DNA from: Spirosoma luteum DSM 19990
GTDB lineage: Bacteria; Bacteroidota; Bacteroidia; Cytophagales; Spirosomataceae
Direction: 5' to 3'
NCBI RefSeq assembly: GCF_000374065.1
Contig: NZ_KB893263.1
Coordinates: 1 to 64,000 of the forward strand
DNA length: 64,000 bases
In this document: one piece after another, positions 17,291 through 26,975 of the stretch
How positions within the stretch are numbered: position 1 is the stretch's first letter
Layout of the letters: every line of letters begins with the position of its first letter
Position numbers and translations under genes: made by a program
Notes under the pieces: generated by a model
What the model saw: only the letters and a program-made list of their open reading frames with translations
Databases searched by the model: none
Told to the model about the DNA's origin: nothing

Positions 17291-19687
17291 ATGCGTAAAT
17301 ACGGGGTAGTGGGTTTACTGAGTTGGTTGGTGGTCAGCACCATGACGGCGGCATGGGCGCAGTCTGGACCCTGTATGGCCGTACTCAAAGGGCGTATTGT
17401 GGGGAAGGACTCCCGCGAACCGTTGCCCGGCTCAACGGCCTATATCCGTGAACTGGGGACCGGTGCAGTATTGGATACCAGCGGCTACTTTCGGTTGACG
17501 AACCTGTGTCCCGGAAAATACACCGTCGATTACCAGTTTGTTGGCTACAAAACCGTTACGCTGCCCGTTGTCATAACCCGGGACACACTAATTACCGTGC
17601 CGGTTATTCAACTGGCACCCGACAATCAGATGCTTCAGGAGGTGGTGGTAACCGAACACCGCTCCGAAGCCCAGCAACTGCTCCAGACCCAGAGTAGTCT
17701 GTCCGGGGCGGCCCTCGATCAAACCCGTGGACAATCGCTGGGGGAGAGTTTAAAAACGATAACCGGGCTGTATTCCATCCAGACCGGGCCTACTGTTTCC
17801 AAGCCGGTTATTCACGGGCTGTACAGCAACCGGATTATTATCCTGAACAACGGCATCCGGCAGGAAGACCAGCAGTGGGGTACCGAACACGCTCCGCAGG
17901 TAGATCAGTTTCTGGCTTCCCGGCTAACGGTTATCAAAGGGGCGGCCAGCATCCGGTACGGCTCCGATGCCATCGGGGGTGTTATTCTGGTTGAACCGAA
18001 AGAGATGCCCACTCAGTCGGGTGTACGGGGCGAAGCAAATCTGGTGGGCGCTACCAACGGGCGCATGGGGGTAGCATCGGGAATGCTGCAGGGAGCGTTC
18101 GGAAAAACGCTTCCCGGGCTTAGCTGGCGGTTGCAGGGCACCCTCAAACGGTCGGGCTTCGTTCGGACGCCAACGTATTTTCTGGCCAATACCAGCTACC
18201 ACGAAACCAATTACTCCGGGGATATTCACTACCAGCTTAACAAGTGGGGCATCGAAGCGTTCTATAGTCAGTTCGACACAAAAATTGGCTTGTTTACCGG
18301 TGCGCAGGTGGGTAGTCTGGACGACCTCTACGCGGCCATCAGCCGGCCCGAGCCCCTATCCCAACCCGGATTTTCGTACGCTCTGGATCGCCCGTACCAG
18401 GCTGTAAGGCACAACTTGCTGAAAATACGGACCGATTACCACACCGCGAAAGGCGGGATACTAACGGCCACGGTTGCCCGCCAGCAAAACACCCGGCAGG
18501 AGTATGATTTCCTGTCGTTCAGTGGATTAACCAACCCCGAGTTGTCGCTCAAACTGGTAACCCATACGACCGATTTGGTGTGGGAACATCGGGATATTAA
18601 AACACCGGTCGGTGGTCATTGGTCGGGTAGCGTGGGGTTCAACGGGATTACGCAGGGGAACGTACGTCAGTACCTGTTTTTGATTCCCAACTTCCGCAGT
18701 TACGGGGCCGGGCTCTTTGCCATCGAGCGGTACGCCAGCGGGCGGGTGACACTGGAGGCCGGGTTGCGCTACGACTACCGCTGGCTGCGGGCTTATTTCC
18801 TCCGTGACGGCACGAACCAGCCCTATAATACGACCCACAACTGGCAAAATGCCAATGGCTCACTGGGAGCTGCCTATCAGCTACGGCCCGACCTAAGCCT
18901 GACCGCCAACCTCAGCACGGCCTGGCGGGCACCCAACGTGGCCGACTTGTACTCCAATGGGCTGCACCAGAGCGCAGTGGCGTACGAAATTGGTAACCCA
19001 GGGCTTAAACCGGAGCAGGCCTACAACAGTAACGCCGTACTGGCTTATTCGGGACATCGACTAAGTGGCGAGGTTGGCTTTTATAATAACCTCATCAACA
19101 ATTACATCTACCTGAAACCCGATTCTGTGCCGATTATCCGGCAGCGGGGGGCCTTTCCGGCCTACACCTATACGCAGGTACGCGCCACCTTCCGGGGCAT
19201 CGATGCTACCCTAAACTATAAGATTACCCCGCACCTAACGCTCGCGACCAAAAACTCCCTGCTGTTTGCCTACAACCAGACGGAGCAAAACTACCTCGTA
19301 TTTATTCCGCCAAACCGCTCCGACAACAGCCTGCGCTATGACCTGAGCCAATGGGGTACGTTGTCGGACGTGTATATGTCGGTGAGCGGACTGTACGTGG
19401 CCCGGCAGAACCGCGCCCCCGCCGTTACCACCCGGCAGCAGGATGGGCAGGTTATTTTTACCGGTGATTTTGCCCCCCCGCCACCGGCTTACTTTCTGCT
19501 GGGTGCCGAAGTGGGCTTTACGGCCCGGATAGGAGCGCATCCGCTAAGCGTTATCCTGAGTGGGACCAACCTGGCCAACACCGCCTACCGCGATTACCTG
19601 AACCGGTTTCGCTATTATGCCGATGAGCCGGGCCGTAGCCTGATCCTGAAACTTCGACTACCGTTCTCGGTGGGTAAGCAAACATAA
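17291..19687 (+). CDS. TonB-dependent outer-membrane receptor
   Basis: 798 residues. Signal peptide 1-24 (ends TAAWAQ), a carboxypeptidase-regulatory-like beta-sandwich of about residues 28-113 (LKGRIVGKDSREPLPGSTAYI), a plug domain of about 120-235 with the TonB-box-like EVVVTE at its start, then a 22-strand barrel to the C-terminus. The NVADLYSNGLHQSAVAYEIGNPGLKPEQ motif is common to metal/siderophore and vitamin receptors rather than SusC. No SusD-like gene follows; the next gene encodes a small probable lipoprotein. The palindromic operator upstream suggests metal-controlled uptake, zinc or iron being likeliest. Confidence 0.9.
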   Translation: MRKYGVVGLLSWLVVSTMTAAWAQSGPCMAVLKGRIVGKDSREPLPGSTAYIRELGTGAVLDTSGYFRLTNLCPGKYTVDYQFVGYKTVTLPVVITRDTLITVPVIQLAPDNQMLQEVVVTEHRSEAQQLLQTQSSLSGAALDQTRGQSLGESLKTITGLYSIQTGPTVSKPVIHGLYSNRIIILNNGIRQEDQQWGTEHAPQVDQFLASRLTVIKGAASIRYGSDAIGGVILVEPKEMPTQSGVRGEANLVGATNGRMGVASGMLQGAFGKTLPGLSWRLQGTLKRSGFVRTPTYFLANTSYHETNYSGDIHYQLNKWGIEAFYSQFDTKIGLFTGAQVGSLDDLYAAISRPEPLSQPGFSYALDRPYQAVRHNLLKIRTDYHTAKGGILTATVARQQNTRQEYDFLSFSGLTNPELSLKLVTHTTDLVWEHRDIKTPVGGHWSGSVGFNGITQGNVRQYLFLIPNFRSYGAGLFAIERYASGRVTLEAGLRYDYRWLRAYFLRDGTNQPYNTTHNWQNANGSLGAAYQLRPDLSLTANLSTAWRAPNVADLYSNGLHQSAVAYEIGNPGLKPEQAYNSNAVLAYSGHRLSGEVGFYNNLINNYIYLKPDSVPIIRQRGAFPAYTYTQVRATFRGIDATLNYKITPHLTLATKNSLLFAYNQTEQNYLVFIPPNRSDNSLRYDLSQWGTLSDVYMSVSGLYVARQNRAPAVTTRQQDGQVIFTGDFAPPPPAYFLLGAEVGFTARIGAHPLSVILSGTNLANTAYRDYLNRFRYYADEPGRSLILKLRLPFSVGKQT

Positions 19688-19732
19688 ATCAATCAAACAC
19701 AACCTGTTTTTACACCTTGAAATTTACGTATT

Positions 19733-20290
19733 ATGAATCCAGTGAAAAAACAACTCCTGTGGCTGTCCTGTGTCCTGTTAGTAACAGCCAGTTGTAGTAA
19801 AGATGAGCAAAATGTGACCCCAACGGACGACAACGAGGCTATCACAACGGCAACACTGACACTAACCAACAAGGCTACCCCTACCGAACGTGTTACGGCT
19901 ACCATCGAAAACCTGAATACAACCGCCGATTTCAGTAAAGCCACGTTGAATCTCAAAGCCAATACAACCTATACGGGAGTAATAACCCTGCTCGACAAAA
20001 CAAAAACGCCCACGCTGGACGCTACGCAGGAAATTAGGGGAAAGGCCAATGAACACCTGTTCGTGTACACACCTACCCCCGCCAGTTTGCTAACCATTAC
20101 CCCGATGGATAGGGATACCAACCCCGCCCCCGGTCCGTATCCAACCGGACTGGCCACGGAAATAAAAACCGGAGCGGCTGGCACGGGGAAACTGAAGGTC
20201 GTACTGCGTCATCAGCCAGGGTCAAAAAATGGAACCCCCACGCCCGGCACCTCCGACCTGGATACCGATTTTCCGGTAGTGGTCAATTAG
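19733..20290 (+). CDS. Probable lipoprotein partner of the TonB receptor
   Basis: 185 residues. The N-terminus has a lipobox: LLWLSCVLLVTASCSKDEQ, with the lipidated Cys about residue 21. The mature protein is rich in Thr, Asn and Pro and looks beta-stranded, ending in a KLKVVLRHQPGSKNG... segment followed by DTDFPVVV. No named family is certain. It starts 45 bases after the receptor stop, and receptor plus small lipoprotein pairs are frequent in Bacteroidota metal-uptake loci, so it is likely a surface or periplasmic accessory. Confidence 0.7.
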   Translation: MNPVKKQLLWLSCVLLVTASCSKDEQNVTPTDDNEAITTATLTLTNKATPTERVTATIENLNTTADFSKATLNLKANTTYTGVITLLDKTKTPTLDATQEIRGKANEHLFVYTPTPASLLTITPMDRDTNPAPGPYPTGLATEIKTGAAGTGKLKVVLRHQPGSKNGTPTPGTSDLDTDFPVVVN

Positions 20291-20305
20291 GACAATGACC
20301 CTTGC

Positions 20306-20348
20306 GGACCGCAACGGGGGCGGGCAAACGTGGCTCCCGTTGCGGTCC
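20306..20348. terminator. Strong hairpin after the receptor/lipoprotein pair
   Basis: A 13-bp perfect GC-rich stem (20306-20318 with 20336-20348), loop of 17 bases. It lies between convergent genes ending at 20290 and 20377. No clear T-run follows, so termination on its own is not certain. Confidence 0.6.
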
Positions 20349-20376
20349 CTGGATACGACAATGGGTGTCTGGCAAC

Positions 20377-21420
20377 TCATAACCACTTGGCATAAAAGGC
20401 CAGGATATCGGCACGCATGGCTTCCGTTTCCTGGTGGCCGACATCATAAATTTTCAACTGCCAGGCGTTGGGCGCCCCCTCCTGCTTATAAACGGCTTTC
20501 AGGTTTTTATCAATTTTTTCCAGTCCAGGCAGGGGTGTCAGCGGATCGAGCCGACCGGCAAGTCCGAAGTGGGGGCGGGGTGAGATAAGGGCGTTTATGC
20601 CGGAGGTGGTAAAATGCGTCAGCAAGTCCGGCACGTAGTAATATATACCGTGCAGACCCAGCCCATTGGCCTTTATCAACTCTTGATAGTCCGTGAGGCA
20701 GCATAAATCGACGCATACTTTGATGCGCTCATCCAAAGCCGCCAGCCACCACGCCATAGTGCTTCCCATCGACATACCCATGGTGGCAATTCGCTTTTTA
20801 TCAACCTCGGGCCGGGTTTCCAGGTAGTCCAGCGCCCGCAGGTTGTCGTATACCATCATCCCCCACAGAACCTGCCCATTCCACAGCATCTCTTTAAAGG
20901 TATCCACCTCTTTCCGGGACGATCGCTCCCCAAAACACCAGCTATCCAGGCACAACCCCGCATACCCCGCCCGAGCCAGCGCCAGGGCATACGGGGGTTT
21001 CTGCATTTCCTTTCGGCCCTGCACAAACTCTTCTTTACCTACTTCGTACTGACCAAAATGAGAGTGATTGAACAGTACAACCGGTAGTTTGCCGGTATGG
21101 TGTTTGGGACGGGTAAAATAGGCGGGTACCTTTTCCAGACCGTTAATATCCATCAGGAGCTTTTCAGTAATCAGTTCGTCGGTTTCCTGGGTAGAAACCA
21201 CCACCACGTTCATGGGCCGGTGCCGGTCGGGGAGCTTACCCAGCAGGTTATATAATTCGCTGCGCTGTTTCTCTTTCTTCATTTGGGGCGTTGGAACAAG
21301 ATCGGTTTTAACCCTATCGGCAGTTGAGGAAAAAACTAGGGGAAGGATACCCTCAACTGGTAAAGGCAGGAGGATGACAATGGGAACAATTACGTTGGAT
21401 AGCCACCACTTGTGAACCAT
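20377..21420 (-). CDS. Exported alpha/beta-hydrolase, dienelactone-hydrolase/esterase-like
   Basis: 347 residues. A hydrophobic N-terminus (about residues 7-28) suggests export or membrane anchoring. The catalytic triad is visible: Ser in TMGMSMGST (GxSxG), Asp in LAGRLDPLTP and His in DVGHQETEAM. The LPVVLFNHSHFG segment marks the oxyanion region. Likely hydrolyses an ester such as an acetylated sugar, in keeping with the Gfo/Idh/MocA and GH31 genes nearby, but the substrate is not deducible. Divergent from the 21517 gene. Confidence 0.82.
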   Translation of the reverse strand: MVHKWWLSNVIVPIVILLPLPVEGILPLVFSSTADRVKTDLVPTPQMKKEKQRSELYNLLGKLPDRHRPMNVVVVSTQETDELITEKLLMDINGLEKVPAYFTRPKHHTGKLPVVLFNHSHFGQYEVGKEEFVQGRKEMQKPPYALALARAGYAGLCLDSWCFGERSSRKEVDTFKEMLWNGQVLWGMMVYDNLRALDYLETRPEVDKKRIATMGMSMGSTMAWWLAALDERIKVCVDLCCLTDYQELIKANGLGLHGIYYYVPDLLTHFTTSGINALISPRPHFGLAGRLDPLTPLPGLEKIDKNLKAVYKQEGAPNAWQLKIYDVGHQETEAMRADILAFYAKWL

Positions 21421-21516
21421 ACTGATTTACGTTTTAATAGACGAAAGTGATTAGGTATACGGCCTGCGATACTTTCCTATGCAGGTCTGGCCAGTTCGGT
21501 ATAAACCGCTACTTCT

Positions 21517-22863
21517 ATGAAAACTACCCGTCGACATTTTTTGCAAAACTCGGCCCTGGCTGCTACCGGCGCCGGGCTCGTTACCTTACCCACGCTGGAA
21601 GCTATTGCCAGCCAGCGAAAAAAAACATCGGCCAATGATAAACTTCAGATTGGTCTGATTGGGGCCAATGGCATGGGTTGGTCGGACCTGCGTTCTCATT
21701 TGCTGATGAGCGATGTAGAGTGCGTAGCCTTGGCCGATGTGGATCAGAACGTGCTGGACAAACGGGCGGCCGATGTGCAGACCATGCAGCAGAACAAGCC
21801 TCAGCTCTATAAAGACTACCGGAAGCTGCTGGAAAATAAAGACATCGATGCCGTCATTATCGGAACCCCAGACCACTGGCACTGCATGGCCATGATCGAC
21901 GCCGTATCAGCTGGCAAGCACGTCTACGTGGAAAAGCCATTAGCCAACAGCATTGAAGAGTGTAACCTGATGCTGGCAGCCGCCAAAAAATACAATAAAA
22001 TTGTGCAGGTGGGCCAGTGGCAGCGCAGTGGTTCGCATTATGAAAAAGCGATTGAGTACATCCGGTCGGGTAAGCTGGGCAATATTCGTCTGGTGAAAGT
22101 GTGGGCCTATCAGGGCTGGATGAACCCCGTACCCGTGCGTCCCGATAGTGCACCACCGGCGGGTGTCGACTACAATATGTGGCTGGGACCCGCGCCAAAA
22201 CGGGCCTTCAACCCCAACCGGTTTCACTTCAATTTCCGCTGGTTCTGGGATTATGCCGGTGGCCTGATGACCGACTGGGGTGTTCACGAAATAGACATTG
22301 CCCTCTATGCCATGAATGCCAAAGCCCCCAAATCCGTCATGGCTTCGGGGGGCAAACTGGCCTACCCGGACGATGCTTCCGAAACCCCCGACACCCTCCA
22401 GGCGGTGTATGAGTACGACGGCTTCAATATGCTCTGGGAACACGCCACGGGTATTGATGGCGGCAACTACGGCCGTACGGAAGGGATTGCCTTTATTGGC
22501 AACAACGCCACCCTGGTGCTCAACCGGGATGGCTGGTCGCTGGTACCGGAAACCGAAACCAAGAACGGCGTCAAGGTTTATAAGGTAGAAAACATCCCCA
22601 ACCAGGCCCGCAACGGCGATTACCTGAACGAACACACGAAGAACTTTGTCAAGGCCATCCGGGCGAATGACCCCGGCATCCTGAAGTGTGGCATCGAAAC
22701 GGGAAGCATTGCTGCTATCAACGCGCACATGGGCAACATTGCGTATAAGTTGGGACGAAAAGTGTATTGGGACCCAGCCACGAAGGGCTTCAAAAATGAC
22801 GCACAGGCAAACGCCATGCTGAATGCGCACTACCATAATGGCTGGAAATTACCGGTGGTGTAA
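21517..22863 (+). CDS. Tat-exported Gfo/Idh/MocA-family oxidoreductase
   Basis: 448 residues. Twin-arginine signal at the start: TTRRHFLQNSALAATGAG. The Rossmann domain follows (LQIGLIGANGMG near residue 45), then the EKPLANSIEE motif with the conserved Lys that binds substrate, and a C-terminal alpha/beta domain with a WDYAGGLMTDWGVHEIDIAL segment. Members use NAD(P) on sugars or cyclitols; periplasmic ones are abundant in Bacteroidota carbohydrate loci and some act as glycosidases through NAD. Substrate unknown. Confidence 0.92.
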   Translation: MKTTRRHFLQNSALAATGAGLVTLPTLEAIASQRKKTSANDKLQIGLIGANGMGWSDLRSHLLMSDVECVALADVDQNVLDKRAADVQTMQQNKPQLYKDYRKLLENKDIDAVIIGTPDHWHCMAMIDAVSAGKHVYVEKPLANSIEECNLMLAAAKKYNKIVQVGQWQRSGSHYEKAIEYIRSGKLGNIRLVKVWAYQGWMNPVPVRPDSAPPAGVDYNMWLGPAPKRAFNPNRFHFNFRWFWDYAGGLMTDWGVHEIDIALYAMNAKAPKSVMASGGKLAYPDDASETPDTLQAVYEYDGFNMLWEHATGIDGGNYGRTEGIAFIGNNATLVLNRDGWSLVPETETKNGVKVYKVENIPNQARNGDYLNEHTKNFVKAIRANDPGILKCGIETGSIAAINAHMGNIAYKLGRKVYWDPATKGFKNDAQANAMLNAHYHNGWKLPVV

Positions 22864-23020
22864 GGGGGTGTTTTTGGGCGGTCTACTCTGCTTCGATAAG
22901 CTCCTTACGTGCTTCAGCGACAAGCGTCCAGCTTATTTACAGTAGGGGACAGGGCAAGTTCGTGTTCATTACCCCAGTAGGGTGTGATCTTCGTAAAACA
23001 GGGAGACACCAGCATTAGGT

Positions 23021-23069
23021 AGCTCTGCAGGTGCGGAATCTTGCTTTGAGATTCCGCACCTGCGGAGCT
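23021..23069. repeat. 21-bp GC-rich inverted repeat
   Basis: Arms 23021-23041 and 23049-23069 are complementary over 21 bases with one G-T pair and a seven-base loop. No T-run follows. It resembles a REP-type palindrome or a stable 3'-end hairpin for the upstream Gfo gene. The remainder of the gap 22864-23180 shows no convincing gene; the open frame on the minus strand across it runs through the hairpin and is not credible. Confidence 0.9.
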
Positions 23070-23180
23070 AAACTGGTAGGCCCATGTCCAGCTACTACAA
23101 AGATTTCGCCCTTCCAGTGCTAATGGTTTATACTTGTCCTGAACTCTTTCATTGCCCTGATACCCTGCCCATACTACTAC

Positions 23181-25334
23181 ATGCGTTTCTTCCCGGATCA
23201 ATTTTTCGCCTTTGCTGCATTGTTGCTTATCAATTTTTCGGCCCAGGCGCAGCAAACGGCGTTTAACTGGCAATCCGTGGCACCGGGTGTCTGGAAAGCG
23301 GTCGTTGGTAAAGCCGACGGCCCCACCCCGCTATCGGTAGCGGCTGTACAGCCCAAACTGGACGGACTTACGAAACTGGGGGCTGCTTCCTTTCCGGCAT
23401 TACTGACAGGAAGCGTTCATCGCCAGGCCGACAACAAAACGTTTCTACGGTTTCCTCTGCAACGAGGGGAGCAGCTATTCGGCCTGGGTCTCAACTTCAA
23501 CGCGGTACAGCAGCGGGGCACGATCAAAACCTTGCACGTCGACCATTATGGCGGCAAAGACAATGGCCGGACTCACGCCCCCGTTCCGTTCTACGTGTCC
23601 AGCCTGGGCTATGGTGTACTAATCAATTCGGCAAGGTACATCACCGTTTATGCCGGAACGGCGGTGCGGGCCGATGGGCCGGATATACCCCCCGAAATGA
23701 ACCGCAATGCCGACCGTACCTGGAACGCCCAACCTTATTCCGATGCGGTCGATGTAGTTGTGCCCGCAGCCGGTACGGAGGTATATGTCTTTGCCGGACG
23801 CACGCCTATGGAAGTGATGCAGCGGTACAACCTGTATTGCGGAGGGGGCACCTTGCCGCCCAAGTGGGGGCTGGGTTTCACCCATCGGATGCCAACACTT
23901 TTTACGGACAGACAAATCCTGAACGAAGTAGCGGACTTCAAGACCAAAGGCTATCCCCTGAGTTTTGTGGGGCTGGAGCCCGGCTGGCAGTCGCATTCCT
24001 ACCCCAACAGCTTCGTGTGGGACAGTACCCGGTATCCACAACCGGCCCGGTTTCTGGCGCAGCTAGCCCGTGAAAACATCCGGGCCAATTTGTGGATCAA
24101 CCCCTACGTGTCGTCCCATTCCCCCATTTTTAAGGACGTTCTGCCTTACACCGGCTCGCACACGGTTTGGGTGGGCCGCGTGCCTGACTTTAACATGCCC
24201 CCCGCCCGCAAACTCTACAAAGACCTGTTTACCCGTCAGCACCTGGCTATCGGCGTGTCGGGTTACAAGGTAGATGAGGTGGATGGCTACGACCAGTGGC
24301 TGTGGCCCGATGTAGCTACGTTTCCCTCCGGCATAAGTGCTGAACAGATGCGGCAGCTGTACGGCCTGCAGTTTCAGAAGATGACCGCCGACTGGTTTCG
24401 GGAGCGCAACCAGCGGACGTACGGGCTGGTTCGGGGGTCCAATGCCGGGGCATCGGCCCTTCCCTACGTATTGTACAATGATTATTACGACCACCGCGAT
24501 TTCATTACGGCCCTGTGCAGCAGCAGTTTCGCCGGGGTACTGTGGACACCCGAAGCCCGATCATCCAAAACGTCGGAAGAGTGGCTGCGCCGGATGCAGA
24601 CGGTTTGTTTTTCGCCCATGGCCATGCTCAACGCCTGGGCCGACGGTACCAAACCCTGGACCTTCCCCGATGTGGCTGACGAAGTAAAAGCTGTCATGAA
24701 CCTGCGGATGCAGCTGCTGCCCTACCTGTACACCACCTTTGCCCAATATCAATTTGAGGGGAAGCCACCCATTAGGGCCATGAACCTGGTCGATGGTTTT
24801 TCATCCAATGAGCAAACAACCGCCGGAACGCTCAACTCGACGGATAACCCGTATGCTCTGGCCGTACGGAAAGATATAAAGGATCAATTCATGGTGGGGG
24901 ACTTCCTGTTGGTAGCGCCCCTGTTTGCCGGAGAAACAAGCCGGAAAGTAATCCTGCCCGCTGGCAAATGGTACGATTTTTACACGGGCAAATTAGCGGG
25001 CGAAGGCGAAGTGATCGACATAACACCCGGCCTGGCCAACATTCCGGTATTTGTGAAAGATGGTGGCCTTATTCCGCTGGTTCCGCCTACGCTTCACTCC
25101 CCCGAGGGCAATGAAAAAGTCCCCCTAACCGTTCGTCATTACGGAAAAATGGCGGGTGCCTGGAACCTCTACGACGATGATGGGATCACTTTCGACTATG
25201 AGCGGGGAAAGTATACCTGGACACAGCTTTCGGTAAACAGGAACAGCCAGGGTAAGTTGACAGGTAGCTGGGCACCACCCACTGATCCTGCGTTCCACTA
25301 CAGCGGTATTTCCTGGGTTTTTATGACGCCCTGA
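23181..25334 (+). CDS. Glycoside hydrolase family 31 enzyme, exported
   Basis: 717 residues. Signal peptide about 1-23 (LLLINFSAQAQQ). An N-terminal beta-sandwich (GEQLFGLGLNFNAVQQ) leads to the (beta/alpha)8 barrel with PPKWGLGFTHRMP, then GYKVDEVDGYD near residue 361, where the nucleophile Asp of GH31 is expected, and the FSPMAMLNAWADGTKPW and RMQLLPYLYT blocks. A C-terminal beta domain follows (DFYTGKLAGEGEV). Family activities are alpha-glucosidase and alpha-xylosidase among others. Export with a Gfo protein and an esterase suggests oligosaccharide breakdown in the periplasm. Confidence 0.9.
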   Translation: MRFFPDQFFAFAALLLINFSAQAQQTAFNWQSVAPGVWKAVVGKADGPTPLSVAAVQPKLDGLTKLGAASFPALLTGSVHRQADNKTFLRFPLQRGEQLFGLGLNFNAVQQRGTIKTLHVDHYGGKDNGRTHAPVPFYVSSLGYGVLINSARYITVYAGTAVRADGPDIPPEMNRNADRTWNAQPYSDAVDVVVPAAGTEVYVFAGRTPMEVMQRYNLYCGGGTLPPKWGLGFTHRMPTLFTDRQILNEVADFKTKGYPLSFVGLEPGWQSHSYPNSFVWDSTRYPQPARFLAQLARENIRANLWINPYVSSHSPIFKDVLPYTGSHTVWVGRVPDFNMPPARKLYKDLFTRQHLAIGVSGYKVDEVDGYDQWLWPDVATFPSGISAEQMRQLYGLQFQKMTADWFRERNQRTYGLVRGSNAGASALPYVLYNDYYDHRDFITALCSSSFAGVLWTPEARSSKTSEEWLRRMQTVCFSPMAMLNAWADGTKPWTFPDVADEVKAVMNLRMQLLPYLYTTFAQYQFEGKPPIRAMNLVDGFSSNEQTTAGTLNSTDNPYALAVRKDIKDQFMVGDFLLVAPLFAGETSRKVILPAGKWYDFYTGKLAGEGEVIDITPGLANIPVFVKDGGLIPLVPPTLHSPEGNEKVPLTVRHYGKMAGAWNLYDDDGITFDYERGKYTWTQLSVNRNSQGKLTGSWAPPTDPAFHYSGISWVFMTP

Positions 25335-25523
25335 CTGGCCGAATTAACTGCTACCTCCCCAATATGATTGCTGTTCGCTGTTTACTGTACCTGCTTGCTT
25401 TTAAACCTGTTTAAACAGACTCATTCCCGCATCAGCCGGATTCGAAATACGGAACCCCACGCCCCATATAGAAAGAAAGACGTAGGATGTACGTGCGGAT
25501 TAGTATGATTCCTTATTATCGTA

Positions 25524-25531
25524 TAGTTTTG
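25524..25531 (+). promoter_or_regulatory. Candidate -7 box of dinB
   Basis: TAGTTTTG matches TAnnTTTG, 35 bases before the dinB start. No TTG lies at the -33 spacing. No SOS-box palindrome was seen. Confidence 0.5.
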
Positions 25532-25565
25532 CTGTAGTAGCGTACAAATAAATTATATACGAGGG

Positions 25566-26645
25566 ATGGAAACGGAAGTTCAACGGAAAATAATTCATGT
25601 CGACATGGATGCTTTCTATGCCTCCGTTGAGCAACGGGACGATCCCGCCCTGCGGGGAAAACCACTGGCAGTAGGGGGCTCCCGACAGCGGGGGGTAGTG
25701 GCAGCTGCCAGCTACGAAGCCCGGCAGTTTGGTGTTCATTCGGCTATGGCCTCGTCCATCGCTATCCGTAAGTGCCCCGATCTGATTTTTGTTAAACCAC
25801 GTTTCGAGGTTTATAAGGCTGTTTCTGCGCAAATTCGGGCCGTTTTTGCCCGCCACACCGATTTGATTGAGCCGCTCTCGCTGGACGAAGCCTACCTGGA
25901 CGTGACGGCTGGCAGTCACAATGGTTTGTCGGCAACCCGGATCGCACAGACGATAAAAGAGCAAATAAAAGAAGCAACCGGCCTTACGGCCTCGGCGGGT
26001 GTATCCTACAACAAGTTTCTGGCCAAGCTAGCCTCTGATTACAAAAAGCCCGACGGGTTGTACGTGATCAAACCGACCCAGGGGCCAGCCTTTGTGGAGG
26101 GCCTGAAGGTGGGGCAGTTTCACGGGGTTGGCCGGGTAACGGCGGCCCGCATGAATCAACTGGGCATTTTCACCGGACTGGATCTGCGGCAGCAGAGTGA
26201 ACCCTTCCTGACCCGGCATTTTGGCAAAGTAGGGCATCATTATTACTCGATTGCCAGAGCCATCGATAACCGGCCTGTCACGCCCAACCGAATCCGAAAG
26301 TCAGTTGGCTCGGAAAACACGTTTGAACGGGACTTGACGGAGTTGTCTGAGTTAACCGAAGGGTTGAACCCCTTAATCAATGATGTGTGGGGCTATTGTG
26401 AGCGCACCGGTGTCCGGGGGCGCACGGTCAATCTTAAAGTGAAATACGACGATTTTCAGCAGATTACGCGGAGTAAAACCACGTTACAGGTTGTTCCGAC
26501 GAAAATTGTTCTGGCGCACATGGCTACTGAACTGCTGTGCGCGCTGCTACCCACAGAGAAAGGGATTCGGCTACTGGGGGTATCCCTGTCAAGTTTACAA
26601 ACGGGAGATGCGGTGGATGGCGGTCAGTTACGGCTTGATTTTTGA
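25566..26645 (+). CDS. dinB: DNA polymerase IV (Y-family)
   Basis: 359 residues, error-prone translesion polymerase. Palm catalytic acids in VDMDAFYASVE near residue 13 and PLSLDEAYLDV near 105; SAGVSYNKFLAKLASDYKKPDG and the helix-hairpin-helix thumb VGQFHGVGRVTAARM follow; the little-finger domain occupies the C-terminal 120 residues. A C-terminal clamp-binding motif is plausible (QLRLDF at the very end). It is the last chromosomal gene before the integrative element. Confidence 0.95.
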   Translation: METEVQRKIIHVDMDAFYASVEQRDDPALRGKPLAVGGSRQRGVVAAASYEARQFGVHSAMASSIAIRKCPDLIFVKPRFEVYKAVSAQIRAVFARHTDLIEPLSLDEAYLDVTAGSHNGLSATRIAQTIKEQIKEATGLTASAGVSYNKFLAKLASDYKKPDGLYVIKPTQGPAFVEGLKVGQFHGVGRVTAARMNQLGIFTGLDLRQQSEPFLTRHFGKVGHHYYSIARAIDNRPVTPNRIRKSVGSENTFERDLTELSELTEGLNPLINDVWGYCERTGVRGRTVNLKVKYDDFQQITRSKTTLQVVPTKIVLAHMATELLCALLPTEKGIRLLGVSLSSLQTGDAVDGGQLRLDF

Positions 26646-26716
26646 TTGACCGGAGAGTGGATAATTCAACCGGCAAGGCAAAAGGCTGAATACCGTTAGC
26701 AAATTAGCGCTTAGGC

Positions 26717-26759
26717 TAAAAAAAATACCTGACAGACCATTTAAAAGGCTATCAGGTAT
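26717..26759 (-). terminator. Original tRNA-Met terminator, now stranded at the element's left end
   Basis: Stem 26725-26732 with 26752-26759 (ATACCTGA/TCAGGTAT), followed on the minus strand by eight T. It lies just past the attL copy of the tRNA 3' end, exactly where a terminator for the tRNA would have been before insertion. Confidence 0.7.
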
Positions 26760-26764
26760 CGTAA

Positions 26765-26782
26765 TTGTAGCGGGGAGCAGGA
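26765..26782 (-). repeat. attL, duplicated 3' end of tRNA-Met
   Basis: TTGTAGCGGGGAGCAGGA on the plus strand, identical to 36923-36940. It repeats the tRNA acceptor and part of the T-arm; similarity stops at 26783. Confidence 0.9.
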
Positions 26783-26914
26783 CGCAACCTCTTAATTTCT
26801 CCTTTTGCTATACAGTCTCCATATGCTATAAAAATGGCCAATTTAATAACCAGAAGCCGTTTTTTACTTGCAACTAATTAAATGTAGTTAGGGTTGATTA
26901 AAATAAATTAAGCT

Positions 26915-26937
26915 ATTCCGTCCCCATTCCGTCCCCC
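26915..26937. repeat. Left ATTCCGTCCCC arm-type repeats
   Basis: ATTCCGTCCCC (26915-26925) is followed directly by ATTCCGTCCCCC (26926-26937). The same 12-mer recurs near the right end (36845-36856) with a related ACCGTCCCCAT at 36860. Placement just inside both ends fits arm-type binding sites of the recombinase. Confidence 0.65.
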
Positions 26938-26975
26938 GTTTGTATATTCGTGCATCAACTAATCAGTTTCATCCG

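Noticed and set aside
21940..22836. 298-codon minus-strand open frame
   Set aside because: Antisense shadow of the Gfo/Idh/MocA gene.
22914..23273. 119-codon minus-strand frame before the GH31 gene
   Set aside because: It crosses the 23021-23069 palindrome and overlaps the GH31 signal peptide region; no domain or sensible composition.
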